A stretch of 64,000 nt of DNA from assembly GCA_001949185.1 (NCBI GenBank), contig BDGG01000010.1:1559773-1623772 (forward strand), written 5' to 3'. The first letter of the stretch is position 1. Each line of letters starts with the position of its first letter. Made by a program: the position numbers and the translations under genes. A model generated the notes under the pieces. It searched no databases, was not told the DNA's origin, and saw nothing but the letters and a program-made list of their open reading frames with translations. The DNA is from Ramazzottius varieornatus (Eukaryota > Tardigrada > Eutardigrada > Parachela > Ramazzottiidae). Shown piece after piece: positions 1 through 10,988 of this stretch.

Positions 1-1
1 C

Positions 2-409
<408 letters not shown>

Positions 410-893
410 TGAAAATCTTTTAACGGCTTTTTTTATAACTAAGAAGGATTATTTTTGGATCTGTTGGGCAGTAGCAAGGTTTAGCCTGTTGGACTGTAGG
501 AAGGATCTTCGGTTGATCTTTTCGTCCCTTTTTGTTTTTTATCATGACTTGTAAGCATTCACAGCAGCAGAACAGCACTAGATATTTTTTTGCTCGAAGC
601 AGTCCGCTTTTCCTCCCTGTGATGTCAATACGAATCTGCTTTCTCGGTACTACGATGAATGCGCAAAGCCTGCAGCTATTATTCGAGCCAAAAACCTCGA
701 AGGACCGTACTCAAAACACACGTTTTCAACTATTACTGTACACCTAAATGATTCGCACAAGTTCAAAACGGGAAGTTCGAACATTGATGAAGTAACTGTA
801 CCACCAAAGAAATCACACAAAGTAAATATACAGCCACTCCATATAACCTCCTCTTGCTTCCTGACATTCTTATCCGTTTCGGAGCATCTCGTT
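410..893. other. Convergent intergenic stretch between PI4KB and UQCRB
   Basis: These 484 bp hold the 3' untranslated regions of two convergent genes. Small ORFs here show no codon pattern or family resemblance. I see no clear AATAAA on either strand and no repeat. Confidence 0.6.
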
Positions 894-1629
894 CTATCGC
901 TTGTCCCATTCCGCTCGCTCGGCCAGTTCCTTCTGGACTTCTTTTATGTAGGGTTCCAGGTAATGTTGCATGGGCTGCAGCAGAACGCATTATGTATGGA
1001 TTTCAGCCACAGCGCAAATCCCAAAACTTGCTAAGGCTAAAACAGAAACAAAAACTGACCCACCTCATCTTCTTTGGGCCACATGGATTCTGGAAGAATA
1101 ATCTTGTTGCGGCTGAGTTGCATTGCTCGATGCATCCTATGTACTCTCGCTTCATAAACATGCTCGGGCAAGCGTCGAACTGCTTCGGCTACCACCGCGT
1201 TGTCGTCGTTATACAGGTCACTGTGGTACAGTCCTAGGAGAAAACCATCAGACATATGACACGATGTAAATGCATGATATATGTGAGAGAATCTGAAGTT
1301 GAGAATCTTTGTTCATCAGGGTGGACCGACCTGGGTGGTAACATAATTATAGGGCGATCAGCAGAGTGGCTGTATATGGAACGTACCATATTCTCGATAT
1401 CCTGCGCTCTTGAATTTCCAGCTGTCGTATGCGTTTTTGACGATCCCTATAAACACGCAGCTCTAGTCTATCGAGTCTTGAATCCGCCATGATGTTCATT
1501 TCCCAATTCGCGCAGTGACGCTACAGTAGAAAGGTATTAGAAACGGAGTACTATAACATTCGACTTACGTATATTGTCCCAAAGTTTCTGGACCGCCGTC
1601 TTGTTGGGGATCATAATATTGGTCGACAT
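894..1629 (-). CDS. UQCRB: Cytochrome b-c1 complex subunit 7 (QCR7/UQCRB)
   Basis: This is a small matrix-side subunit of respiratory complex III in the mitochondrial inner membrane, needed for assembly around cytochrome b. Four coding exons on the minus strand, 1569-1629, 1387-1446, 1064-1233 and 894-974, join in phase to 123 residues, close to the usual 111-130. Recognisable family segments in order are KNAYDSWKFKSAGYREYG, DDNAVVAEAVRRLPEHVYEAR, ILPESMWPKEDE and QHYLEPYIKEV, with the usual charged C-terminus ending in EWDKR. The start chosen is the only Met that precedes a proper donor (ATAC|GTAAGT) in phase. No targeting peptide is expected for this subunit. It is divergent from DDX51 across about 700 bp, which probably carries both promoters. 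Confidence 0.93.
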
Positions 1630-2331
1630 CTTGCCTAGTGGAGTTGCGTACTTCCCGCTGCAAACAAACCAGTGCTAGCACAAGCAACTGTAGACAGACG
1701 GTGAATCCTTCGGCTGCTCCGAAAATCTGGTGAGATTTTTCCCAAAAGTTTACTTTGTAGAAAATCTGGAAAAAGAAATTGCGAAAAAACTGGTCGAAAC
1801 CCTGTTGTAAAGATCCAGTACTTCGAATCGTTGATTGACCAACTGGGTTGATTGATTCGTAAAGAGGAACGAAAGGCACTCAAGGCAGTGCAAAAGTCGC
1901 GGTTAAATTACGGAGATTTCGACATCGATTAACTTCGGCAATTTTGTTTAGGAAGTTAGCTCTTGTCTTCATCATCTCACCGTCTCACGGGTTGTTCCAG
2001 TAGTCCGCCACTGCTCCTCCGGAGGTAAGTTGAATAAGGTAAGTTGAGAGGTAAGTTGAATTATAGTGCTGAGCGGACTGGGCAAACGGGTCATAGTGAT
2101 GCATCTTGCAAGTTGATGCTGGTCGAGAAGCCAGATGATGAACCTTGTATTCGTACTGTCTGAACGATCCCGCGGTAGTCATTCTCCATCCGTGCGCAGC
2201 CTGGAGAGTAACGCCTCGTTCTTGAAACTTAAACAATGAGGAACCGCTCAGCAGAGAACAGTTGGGCTTGACGGGTGAATTGTTGTTTTACGTAGGTTCG
2301 GGACTTCCGGTTACACACCGCTGATCGCACC
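1630..2331. promoter_or_regulatory. Probable divergent promoter region of UQCRB and DDX51
   Basis: This 702-bp gap separates two head-to-head genes. A short direct repeat (GGTAAGTTGA-like, about 2026-2060) is visible, and otherwise no element I can name. A 5' UTR exon of DDX51 may lie here, since an acceptor-like TTTTACGTAG precedes the start by about 35 bp. Role inferred from gene orientation only. Confidence 0.4.
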
Positions 2332-4406
2332 ATGGAAAGTGCCGAGACGAAGAATCAGCGCAGGAAGCAGCGCAAGAAGCTAAGACGGGAGCAGAAACCA
2401 GACGTTGAAGCTATGGATACCACGCTAAGTAAAGATGATGTGAAAATGAACGTCGACGGGGATTCGTCATCGCTTGTCCCTGACCATGACATGGAAGTTG
2501 AAATGCAAGAGCCCAAAGTCCTCTTGACAGAAGTGGGGACTGGTTTCACGGTGATAGGACAAGCCAAGCAGAGCAAGAAAGTGAAACTGCCACCTTATCT
2601 TCCAGCCTGGTACAGCGCACCTCAGCCACTGTCCAGTGATGTCGCTGAAGCTGGTCTTCCTGTCGAAGACATGCCTGGCTTGGATCTGCGGTTCGTGACG
2701 GCGCTGCACGATCAAGGCATCACATCGTTCTTCCCTGTCCAGCGTACGATCATACCAAACATTCTCAGTTATCAGAACAACCTGAGGTATTACGCTGGAA
2801 GGCCTTCTGATATGTGCATCTGTGCACCGACCGGAAGTGGTAAGACGCTGGCGTATGTCATACCAATTCTGCAGGATTTGAGCAAAAGGTCTTCTTCGAA
2901 AATCAGAGCGTTGATTCTGCTTCCGGTAAAGGAGCTGGCTGTGCAAGTTGCAGATGTGTTTCAAACGTTTGCGAAAGGGACAAGAGTGAAGATCGCGCTG
3001 ATCTGTGGCAAACAAGCTCTCGACCAAGAACGGCAGCAGATACTTCAGGTATGTCAGTTCTGTCCCCAGAAGCAATGATTTGAATTCAGTCTTTTTTTGT
3101 CATAAGTTCGAGAAATGAGTTCGAGAAGATTGATTTTTTCGTACTCCAGCAGACTAACTTACCGACAGTGTTGCTGATCTTTCACGCACCTACATACAGT
3201 TCAGTTGGCTTATGGTGACTTACTTCGGTATGTAAGTGCGGGTGATGTCCATCAGATTTTCGATTACGTTTACGATATTCGCATCAGTTTTTCCGGCTTG
3301 GATAATGGATGAATTTATGACAAACTTCATATGAAAAGTGGGTTTAGTTTCTATACATTTGGCAGTTAGATGAATTCGAAACACAGCTGAAAGAATCGTC
3401 CTGGATGTCTTCGGAAAGAAACTGGACTCATACCCGAAAGACTCCCGTCGATGTCCTCATCGCTACTCCAGGTCGGTTAGTTGACCACCTCTACGAAACA
3501 ACCGATCTCGACCTTCAGAGTCTGGAATACCTCGTAGTCGACGAAGCAGACAGGATGATTGAAGAGTTCAAAAACAACTGGTTCCGGCTACTCGAACGTG
3601 CAGTCTTTAAGAACCCTGAAGTCCGTCCCGCTCTCGACTACACCTGCATCAACCACTACACGAAACCCACACTTCCCTTACAGAAACTACTCTTCTCCGC
3701 CACGCTTTCTTACGATCCACAAAGGTTCGAAGTATTGAAGCTGTACAGACCGAAACTGTTCGCGGCAGTCGCCCTGGAGAACAACGGTGACATGATGATG
3801 AGGAACGACGCCGAAGTCATCGGGGCGTATGCCACACCGAAAGGCTTGAAAGAATTTAGCATCCAGATAGATCCACGGTTGAAACCTCTGGTGATACTTC
3901 ACCTTTTGAATGTAATGAAATGGAGGAAAGTTTTGATTTTTACGAATTCTTTGGAGAATACCAAAAGGTTGACTTTACTGATTAAGATGTTTAGCGAAGG
4001 AACGAACAGCCTAATCGTCCATGAAGTTTCCTCGAATGTTCATCAGAGGAAACGACAAGCCAGTCTAGATAGCTTCGAGAAGGGAACAGTGGATGTGATC
4101 GTGGCGTCGGACTCTGTGGCTAGAGGGATCGACTTGCCGAATGTGGAGTACGTGGTACTCTACGATGCCCCGCTGCACACCAAGACCTACATCCATCGCG
4201 TGGGAAGGACGGCGAGAGCGGGAAAGTCGGGAACGGCACTGACGCTGCTGAAAGCGGACGAGAAGAAAGGTTATACGAAGATCATGAAGGAGCTGAATAA
4301 GCAACCGCCACCCAAGTTTGTGGTGGCTCCCGAGGAACTGGTGGCGCTGGAGGGACCGTATAAAGTAGCCTTGCAGAAGCTCGAGAAAGAAATGAACCAT
4401 TCATAA
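2332..4406 (+). CDS. DDX51: DEAD-box RNA helicase DDX51 (yeast Dbp6 type)
   Basis: This is a nucleolar ATP-dependent RNA helicase for large-subunit (60S) ribosome maturation. Exons 2332-3048 and 3366-4406 (317-bp intron, phase 0) give 585 residues. The N-terminus is lysine/arginine-rich (about residues 7-25) and then acidic. Motifs in order: FPVQ Q-motif region, APTGSGKT (motif I, about 165-172), LLPVKELA (Ia), TPGRLVDH (Ib), VDEADRM (II, about 296), LLFSATLS (III, about 349), the IFTNSLENTKR helicase-C start, DSVARGIDLPNV (V), and HRVGRTARAGKSG (VI, about 514). The LPLQKLLFSATL segment and the large insert before it fit DDX51/Dbp6 better than DDX52. The exon-2 start at 3366 is fixed by phase. 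Downstream neighbour in the same direction is an unrelated charged protein. Confidence 0.9.
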
Positions 4407-5015
4407 TAGGTCGTACGTGCATTTTTCTTTCTTTCCGGGCTGTTTCTGCCCGAGTAAAATGAACTTGTGACAGACTGTGGTATCGTCCCGGAAAATTCAA
4501 ACTGCAGATAACGTGAGTAGACTCGTGTCATGGAAACTCTTGTTTTGGACTACATGTACCAGCGATCGGCTTTCAGGTAGATTATGAAACGCTCTATGGA
4601 GACTGGACAGATAGCAACGACACCGGTATAGTCGAGGAACCGCAGGCCATGAGTAACCATCTTTGAGATAGCGGCGTATATTATTGATTTTCCACCGCCA
4701 TAAATTCGTTCATTACACGCTAAATGTTGTGCATTCCTCCACGCAGTCCAGGATTTTCCGCATCGCATACCCACATTCACAGTTACTGCAGTGCAGCAAC
4801 ATGACTAGATATCGACCGAATTTAGGTGACTATTACGTGGACGAGAATGTTTTCTTATCTCATATTTTGTACTGTGACATATTTGAGGGTTCCATAATTG
4901 TCTCTTGCCGTACACGTACGATTCAGAATTTCAGCACGTGTTTTGTGCAGGGCAGACTCTTGGAGAATCTTAAGTCAATCACACAGTCTGATTGATATTT
5001 GGGTTTACAGATACT
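4407..5015. other. Intergenic gap with probable 5' UTR intron of the next gene
   Basis: A polypyrimidine-poor but usable acceptor (GGGTTTACAG at 5001-5010) lies six bases before the next ATG, so that gene probably has a non-coding first exon somewhere in this 609-bp stretch. I found no coding potential I would defend on either strand. Confidence 0.4.
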
Positions 5016-5447
5016 ATGGCGGAAACAGATGACGGAAGTGGCGGAATCTTCGAAAAGTATTACCACGAGCTCATTGAGGAAATTGTGTTCGACGCTAAAG
5101 TTCGCCTGAAAAAGCTGATTGGAGACAAATGTTCTGCGAAAGACAAGGAAAGAATCATCAGGGAGTCAGAAACAAAGATGTGGGCCTCGATGAAAGAATA
5201 CATCAAGAAGCCGTCCAAGGAGGAAGAACGGAATAGCTGGAAAGAGTACCAGGAAGGTCGCAATATGGTCACTGTCTGCGTACAGCCTATTATGGAGAAA
5301 GCAGTCAACGAAATGTTGTCCCTGTACGCCGACGAGATCAACCGCCGTCCATCTTCAGCCCCTCCGAAGGAAGAGTCAGATGACGAAATTGATTTTTCTG
5401 ATGGTCTGTGGGCGAAAAAGCACCCCGCTGCTAAGAAGAATGACTGA
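5016..5447 (+). CDS. Uncharacterised highly charged helical protein, 143 aa
   Basis: I do not recognise the family. The frame is open with good codon texture from an ATG at 5016, just after a plausible splice acceptor, to TGA at 5445-5447, giving 143 residues. The sequence is rich in Lys and Glu and looks almost entirely alpha-helical up to about residue 115, including YYHELIEEIVFDAKVRLKKL, a repeated charged helix, and QPIMEKAVNEMLSLYADEI. The tail is disordered and acidic (SDDEIDFSDGLW), followed by a basic end AKKHPAAKKND that could serve as a nuclear signal. No signal peptide, membrane segment or catalytic motif is seen. A likely polyadenylation signal AATAAA lies at 5826-5831. It is convergent with the SLC35F transporter gene. 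Real gene: likely; function: unknown. Confidence 0.65.
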   Translation: MAETDDGSGGIFEKYYHELIEEIVFDAKVRLKKLIGDKCSAKDKERIIRESETKMWASMKEYIKKPSKEEERNSWKEYQEGRNMVTVCVQPIMEKAVNEMLSLYADEINRRPSSAPPKEESDDEIDFSDGLWAKKHPAAKKND

Positions 5448-5895
5448 ACTCGTGTTGTTGCACGGGGAGTTTCTACCGTCCTTCAGTACCTTCCTTATAC
5501 AATTAATCATTCTCACTCTTCGCCATTTTACTTTTCCGAAACTGAAGACTCACGAATGTTCCTCATGGTTGTTGGTTCTCTCGCTGTGTGGACCTGGTGA
5601 GTTCTCCGCCCAATATACTGCAGTTATAACTGCTGCTAAAAGAGTCTCTCATTTCGCACAAGTTCTTCCACCTACACATACTACTTATTATTCGGAAAAC
5701 GTTAAAAAACATGGAAAGGGAAACACGCAAAGTGTACTACCTTAATAACGAACTTTCACAAATGCAAGACCTGGAGTAAAACACGAGCAAAAAAATCAAA
5801 ATCTAACGAAACTCAAGTCCAATGCAATAAATTATTAAACATCCACTCGACCGCAGAGGAAAGCTAACTTGAGGATCTGGACGGGGAAACAAGTA
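5448..5895. other. Convergent 3' region with AATAAA signal
   Basis: A plus-strand AATAAA at 5826-5831 probably serves the 143-aa gene upstream. The rest is A/T-rich 3' untranslated sequence between convergent genes, with no supported ORF. Confidence 0.5.
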
Positions 5896-7593
5896 TTACA
5901 CCTGAAAGATCACGGGTGGCTTGAGTTCTGTAGCTTCGTGGGCGTCAGAGAAGGCTGAAGGTCTTTGACTTCCTTGCTGTTCGTCGTACCATGCCGGTTT
6001 ATACTTCGCGGGTTGCTGGTTCGGGACTCTTGGCTCTGAAATTAAAAGATTCATGGTTATAAAATCTGGCATAAAACTCATAGAACGTAAGATTGTATTT
6101 GCCCGACAATATGGTGTAACCTGCCGTTTGAGTTCGACGGTTTCTTCCGACGTCTGTACAAGCTGCCGTCTCAGTATGCGAGTCGTGACCCACGTATGAA
6201 ACTTGTTATCCACGTTCACCGGCAGTGTGACAATCAGGATGAACCCAGCTATAATCAGCACAGTCCCTCCTATCTTTATGGCGTCAAATACGTTATCACG
6301 GAAGTACCAATCCGCGACTGTAAAACAGTAACAAGTACTTATAAGTAAGATCGGATATAGTCTTGAGAACACTTACCGTGATTGAGTGGAATGCCGACTA
6401 TGCCTCCAAAGGCGATAAACAACGGATAGGTATAGGCCACTCCGAAGTTCAGCAGAAAGTTGAAGACTACAAGAATACGTAACACGATTAGACATCGAGG
6501 AAGACCAGTCAGGTACTCTGGTACACTTTGGTTACTTACCTACTCCGATTGCCGAAGAACCGGCAAGGTAATCCCAGGGAACTGGACTGCTGACCGACTC
6601 CGTATCGGTAAAGTGGAGAATCAGTACGACAGGAAAGAAGACGACTGCTGTTACGACTGCGGTTATCGAGAGGAACAAGCATACTTGATCCGGCTTGGCG
6701 TTGCCGACAACCTTTTTGAAAAATACCTATTCGAAGAAAATCATCAGACCTTATGGGCTTACGGGCAACGAACGAACTGATAAGATTTCCATGAAAGCGA
6801 AGTTATTCTTACAGTAAAGATTGCAGCACCGAGTGCGGCAGTCAAAGTTAGAGCCACCACGAGAAGGCTCGGTCCCGCGAAACCTTCGGCGTACGCGATG
6901 AGGACAATCCCGGAAACAGCGAGCGCGACGGAGATCATCTAGAGAGCCAATACATAATCATGCATACGTTACACCGCGGAGGACTTGGGATGTTTGTGCG
7001 TTTTATCGGTACCTTGAGCGATATGAGGTTTGTACCCAGCACGATGCTGCTGAGGAGAAACACAAAGACGCAGTTCGAGGCAAACATTGCGGTGATGTCA
7101 GAAGGAAGCGAAGCCTTAATGCCCAATGCGCGGACGTATGAGTAGTTCGTCCCCAACGCGACCAACGAAAAGAATCCATTCTGTAGCAGGATTTTCTTCC
7201 AGCTTATACCATCAGGTCCGTAAACATCTTGCGAGCTCCTGTAAGCACAAACGCTTTACATAAACTATGGTACATACCGCTGACCACCGTCCACCCAGTC
7301 CCAACTGACTTCCATATTGCCAGAAAGCTCTCTTTTCTCTTCCAGTTGAACAGCATACATAGACAGTAGACGGGATAGCAGATAACCAGACAGATAGCAC
7401 CAAACCATGTGACGAAGAAAGGAGCGTTGAATGTGGCTGTGTAGGTATTCCGGGCGAATTGCGCAGCACCGACTTGGGAACAGGCAATCAGGCAAACCAG
7501 GACCACTCCGAGCACCACCTTTCGCGTACGGTGCTCCTCCTTTCGCTCGACAACGACTCCTTCAATAATACGGCTATTCTTCCGCGACGACAT
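5896..7593 (-). CDS. SLC35F3/F4-type solute carrier (putative thiamine/nucleotide-sugar-like transporter)
   Basis: This is a multi-pass membrane transporter of the drug/metabolite superfamily (EamA fold); vertebrate SLC35F3 has been linked to thiamine uptake. Minus-strand exons are 7278-7593, 7013-7227, 6813-6938, 6540-6726, 6377-6466 and 5896-6317, giving about 451 residues, within the family range. Family landmarks are NAPFFVTWFGAICLVICYP (first helices), GTNYSYVRALGIKASLPSDIT, ISVALAVSGIVLIAYAEGF, FKKVVGNAKPDQVCLFLS, NFGVAYTYPLFIAFGGIVGIP and the last helix with VTLPVNVDN. The frame stays open upstream to 7767, just after an acceptor-like TGTTAG, so a further N-terminal exon (58 or more residues) is possible; 7593 is the first in-frame ATG. 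The 7227/7278 junction is the least certain. A cryptic 85-nt intron (6120-6036) could change the cytoplasmic tail. Confidence 0.82.
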
Positions 7594-7767
7594 TGGAAGA
7601 TCGCGGGCTGTTCGGTCAGGCAAAGGAATGTGCGGCTTCACGTGGATACTGACAACATGTTGTCCTCCCTCGCCAAGTTGCGCAACACTTCGCCGTAGCT
7701 GTTCGCCGAGCCATTCAGCTACATATCCGCTTGTGAAGCCTCCAGTGACTCTTCCACAGTAGACCAC

Positions 7768-9012
7768 CTAACAGGCACCTAGAAAACGCAGCTTGAGCAG
7801 ACAAAGTGGGAAGAAGTAATAGAACTAACTGCAACTAAGAATGGCTTAAGCTCTGATCTCCGGTCTTCGCCGCATTTGGAATTTGAACGAGGAAACCCAA
7901 GGGAAAAAGACGCTACTTTTTAGCAACTAAAAGACTGCCAGCTACCGGAAGCCGACAGTGATAAGAGTGGAAGCTGACTAAGTGGTGCGCACACGCGCAG
8001 ATTACCTGCACTCGTCACATTGCCCATCGTTTCGATAGGCGGAGCTTATAACTAACGTATTTGCAGACTGATAGCTGTCTGTCATTCACGTGTTTCTTTT
8101 CCTGTGCGAATTTTCCACTTCCTTTCTGGCGCCTGATCCATATGTGTCAATCTCTGAAGTCAGTCTTGATCGCTTCCACTTGCCAACGCTGTTAGTACTG
8201 TATTTTTATGTTTTGTTATCCTCTGGCGATCGAGGAAGCCGTCGACTAGATTGTCGAGGCTCAATAAATCTATCTATCCTGTCTGCTTTTAATCTTCTCA
8301 ATGGCGTGTCAGTTTTAAAACTTTTAAGAGTCGGTATTGATGTTTTTCGTGCAGACGATAACCATAATTTTCCATGGTAAAAAACAGTGGGTCAATCAGT
8401 AACCCATTGGTCAGAAGACAAGAAACATCGATACCGACTCTTAAAAGTGATCCTCTTCCCGACAAAAAGCAGACTTTACGCAACCAGACCAGCTATGTAA
8501 AGGCGGAGAAAGAACGAAAAAAAGTAAAAGTCATCAAACGCATCAAAAACAGAGAATTCAAAAGAAGACAGTAAACAGCCAGAAAGCAGACAGGATAGGT
8601 CGTCGTCTGAGAGTGATCAAAAAGAAGACAGGATAAGCCGTAGGCACATAACGATCAAAAGGCAGAGAGGACTCATAGTGGTGTGCGCGCAGGAACTAAA
8701 AGCTGACCGAATGAGTATTGGCAATGGTTTCACTTTGACTCTACTTTCCCTCTCCCATTTCTCTCCACGAGTCTCCAGCATGTCGGCTTTTTTTTGCCAG
8801 TTAACTGGCAATTGCGCCAACGCTAACGAGTTGATTGAGCTGAAACAGCTTCGTTGATTTGAAGCGTTCTGATCAGAATTTGCAGTTGTCACTTGTCAAT
8901 TTTGTGACTGTTGTCATTTTCCGAAACTGTCGAAATCGGAACGGTGCATTCTCCTGCTCCTGGTTACTTTTCCTGGACCCGCTGGTGGTTTCGTGCAGGA
9001 CTGATATCAACC
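7768..9012. other. Intergenic region between SLC35F gene and ANAPC10
   Basis: This 1.2-kb stretch between divergent genes holds a nested inverted-repeat element (8275-8598, listed separately) and presumably both promoters. The ORFs inside the element are by-products of its A-rich sequence. Confidence 0.5.
8275..8598. repeat. Nested inverted-repeat (foldback) element
   Basis: Two inverted-repeat pairs are nested. The outer arms, CTATCCTGTCTGCTTT at 8275-8290 and its exact reverse complement at 8583-8598, match over 16 bp. The inner arms at 8320-8345 and 8422-8447 match over 26 bp with a single mismatch; their core is AGAGTCGGTAT. Between the arms is non-coding A/T-rich sequence. The outer arms bracket 324 bp. 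This looks like a MITE-type or foldback insertion, or a transcribed long hairpin. No transposase and no clear target-site duplication were seen. Confidence 0.6.
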
Positions 9013-9655
9013 ATGCCGGAAGCCTCGACCAAGAAACTGCGACGCGATTTGTGTCCACTGACCACCGAAGAAGAACGGACGCATCGCGAAGTGGGACAGA
9101 ATGCCTTCTGGAGCCTCTCCTCTGCAAAAGCTATGACAGGCATTGAACAACTACGGGACAATCGACTGGACACCTTCTGGCAGTCCGACGGCTCTCAACC
9201 GCACCTCATTAACGTACAATTCCCTCGAAAGACAGACATCGAGTTTGTGGCCCTATACTGTGACTTCAAAGCGGACGAAAGCTATACGCCTCAAAAGTAT
9301 GTAGACAACTCCCTCTCGGTGTTCGCTGTTGGAATTATTTTGTTTTGTACTTTTCAGAATAACTGTTCGTACGGGAATCAACTTCAACGATTTACAAGAT
9401 CTTCAGACTGCTGAGTTTAACGAGCCGAGCGGATGGGTGGTAATGAAGTTGGATAAGAAGTTTGGGCGTCCACATCGAACTTGGATGTTGCAGATCGCCA
9501 TAATATCCAACCATCAGAACGGACGCGATACCCATGTCCGGCAAGTTAAGATATATGCACCTGTGTCAGAGGAGCACTTGGAGAACCGCGCTGACTTGAG
9601 TATCTGCCCCAAGTTTACCGACTCGTCGTTGCTGTCGATGTCAGTCCTTCGGTAG
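9013..9655 (+). CDS. ANAPC10: Anaphase-promoting complex subunit 10 (APC10/Doc1)
   Basis: APC10 is the DOC-domain processivity subunit of the anaphase-promoting complex; with the co-activator it forms the D-box receptor that captures cyclins and securin for ubiquitination. Exons 9013-9296 and 9358-9655 (61-bp intron, phase 2) give 193 residues against 185 in vertebrates. The diagnostic DOC core is obvious: [49 protein letters not shown], and [19 protein letters not shown]. The protein ends in Leu-Arg, the position of the Ile-Arg tail that docks on APC3 TPR repeats in yeast and human, so the tail function is probably kept. An upstream in-frame extension exists without an ATG, so 9013 is taken as start. 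The junction was fixed by restoring the conserved K-I-x-V-R stretch. Confidence 0.95.
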
Positions 9656-10227
9656 CCTTTCGTGACGAGGAAAGGCGATTTCCGCTTCCAGGTTTGGCTC
9701 ATGGGCGCTGTTCGGCTGTAATGCACCATGTCTTTCTGCTCGCTTTGCTATAAAGTTTGATGTGTGCTCAGTGTCTTTTGGCGATCACATGGTTCGTTCA
9801 GACTTTTGATCATCCAAGGCCTTTTGGTGTCTGTGATTGCCTACTAAAGCGAAACCGGGCGAGTTTACCGTCGTTCCAGGGGCTGTTTACTCGGATTACA
9901 TACCAAGAACTTGCAACTGTTTTCCATCAGTGGGAGACAGTCTCCTGGATAAGGCGCTCTGTGTTCACGCTTCATCGATCTATCAGACTGCTTAGGTTCT
10001 CTTAATTGCTTACAAAACAGTTTTCTGATCGTAGTACGAGTCTTTTATATCCTGGAGTCCGCAAACTCTGTAATATCAACTGCCAAGTTTTTGCGACGGG
10101 AAATGCCTGGTTCTCCCTGTATAAAGTCGCAGAGCGAGATTTTCGAAAGTTCGATATAACAGTTTGTCGTTGGGCATAGTCTCTATACAGGATTTAGCGC
10201 TGCCGTCCGCAACGAAGTGTTTTAACT
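9656..10227. other. Intergenic stretch
   Basis: The 3' region of ANAPC10 and the upstream region of the secreted peptide gene. I see no supported ORF, RNA gene or repeat in these 572 bp. Confidence 0.5.
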
Positions 10228-10567
10228 ATGAAACTTCCCGGTGAAAAGATTACAAGTTTGTCGGTGTGCGCTGCCTTCTTTCTGCTGCTGTTGTGTACAA
10301 AGGACGCGGAAGCTGCGTTGGGAGTTCCACGGCATTGCACTTGGCACGGTAGGAACCGTAGGATGTAGATAGATTGTTCAGCTCGATCATATTGCACCTT
10401 ACGTTACTGTTACGTATTTTGACGAACCAGGTACGGCGCCGTTTTGCTGGCCATCTTGTCCGTATGGGAAAGTTTCGAAGTTGGAGTCGAAGTGCGGAAA
10501 CAATAAGCTATTCTGTTGCGCCACTGGTAATAAATGGCTATGCTGTCCCCAAGACCTCGACATGTAA
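10228..10567 (+). CDS. Small secreted cysteine-rich peptide, 85 aa
   Basis: A two-exon gene too short for single-ORF detection: 10228-10348 and 10431-10567, with an 82-bp GT-AG intron in phase 1. The product has a strong signal peptide (Leu-rich core about residues 13-24, AFFLLLLC, cleavage likely after DAEA near residue 29). The mature part of about 56 residues has eight cysteines: one in RHCTW, two in FCWPSCPYG, one in ESKCGN, then CC in LFCCATG and CC in WLCCPQD. This spacing (C-x3-C and two CC pairs) predicts four disulfides in a tightly knotted extracellular peptide. I do not recognise the family; it is not a canonical WAP or defensin pattern. A signalling, protective or matrix role are all possible. 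The intact phase and cysteine periodicity across the splice site make the gene itself credible. Confidence 0.75.
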
Positions 10568-10988
10568 GTACAGCTCACTGCTCGCATGATGCCCCGCGAA
10601 CTTCCGAGCAGTTCTTCACTGAACTGTTTACGGGACTTTGGTGTTTCTTCACTTTTACAGTACGCCGGAGCTTGCAGCAGCCATTGCCCAGTAGGATGAC
10701 TGGGAGCATCCGAGTGCGAGCCCGCCAGGATTAAGAACCTTTGTATAGTGAGACGTCAATCCAGAACCTAACACACTAAGTACTCGTTCGCGCTCGAAAG
10801 GTTGCTGCAAACTTGAGCATAATAAAAAACCTTCTCAGTTTAGCCTAGAGTATCTGATGAAAGCCAACCGGCAAGAAACCCATACAGCTACCATCAGGAC
10901 AGAGGCAAGTAATTTAAAATTAAAAATATTTGCGAGAATGAGCGAACCAAGCCCTGGCTTCCTTGTTCTTGATGAGATGGGCCGATAG
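10568..10988. other. Convergent intergenic stretch
   Basis: This holds the 3' ends of the secreted peptide gene (+) and ECHDC3 (-). An AATAAA-like AATAAAAAA occurs on the plus strand near 10820. No supported ORF. Confidence 0.5.

Noticed and set aside
763-1255. ORFs on both strands over UQCRB exons
   Set aside because: They are shadows or read through introns; only the four-exon minus-strand join restores the UQCRB sequence.
2467-3075. 202-codon minus-strand ORF opposite DDX51
   Set aside because: It is the antisense shadow of the strongly conserved helicase exon.
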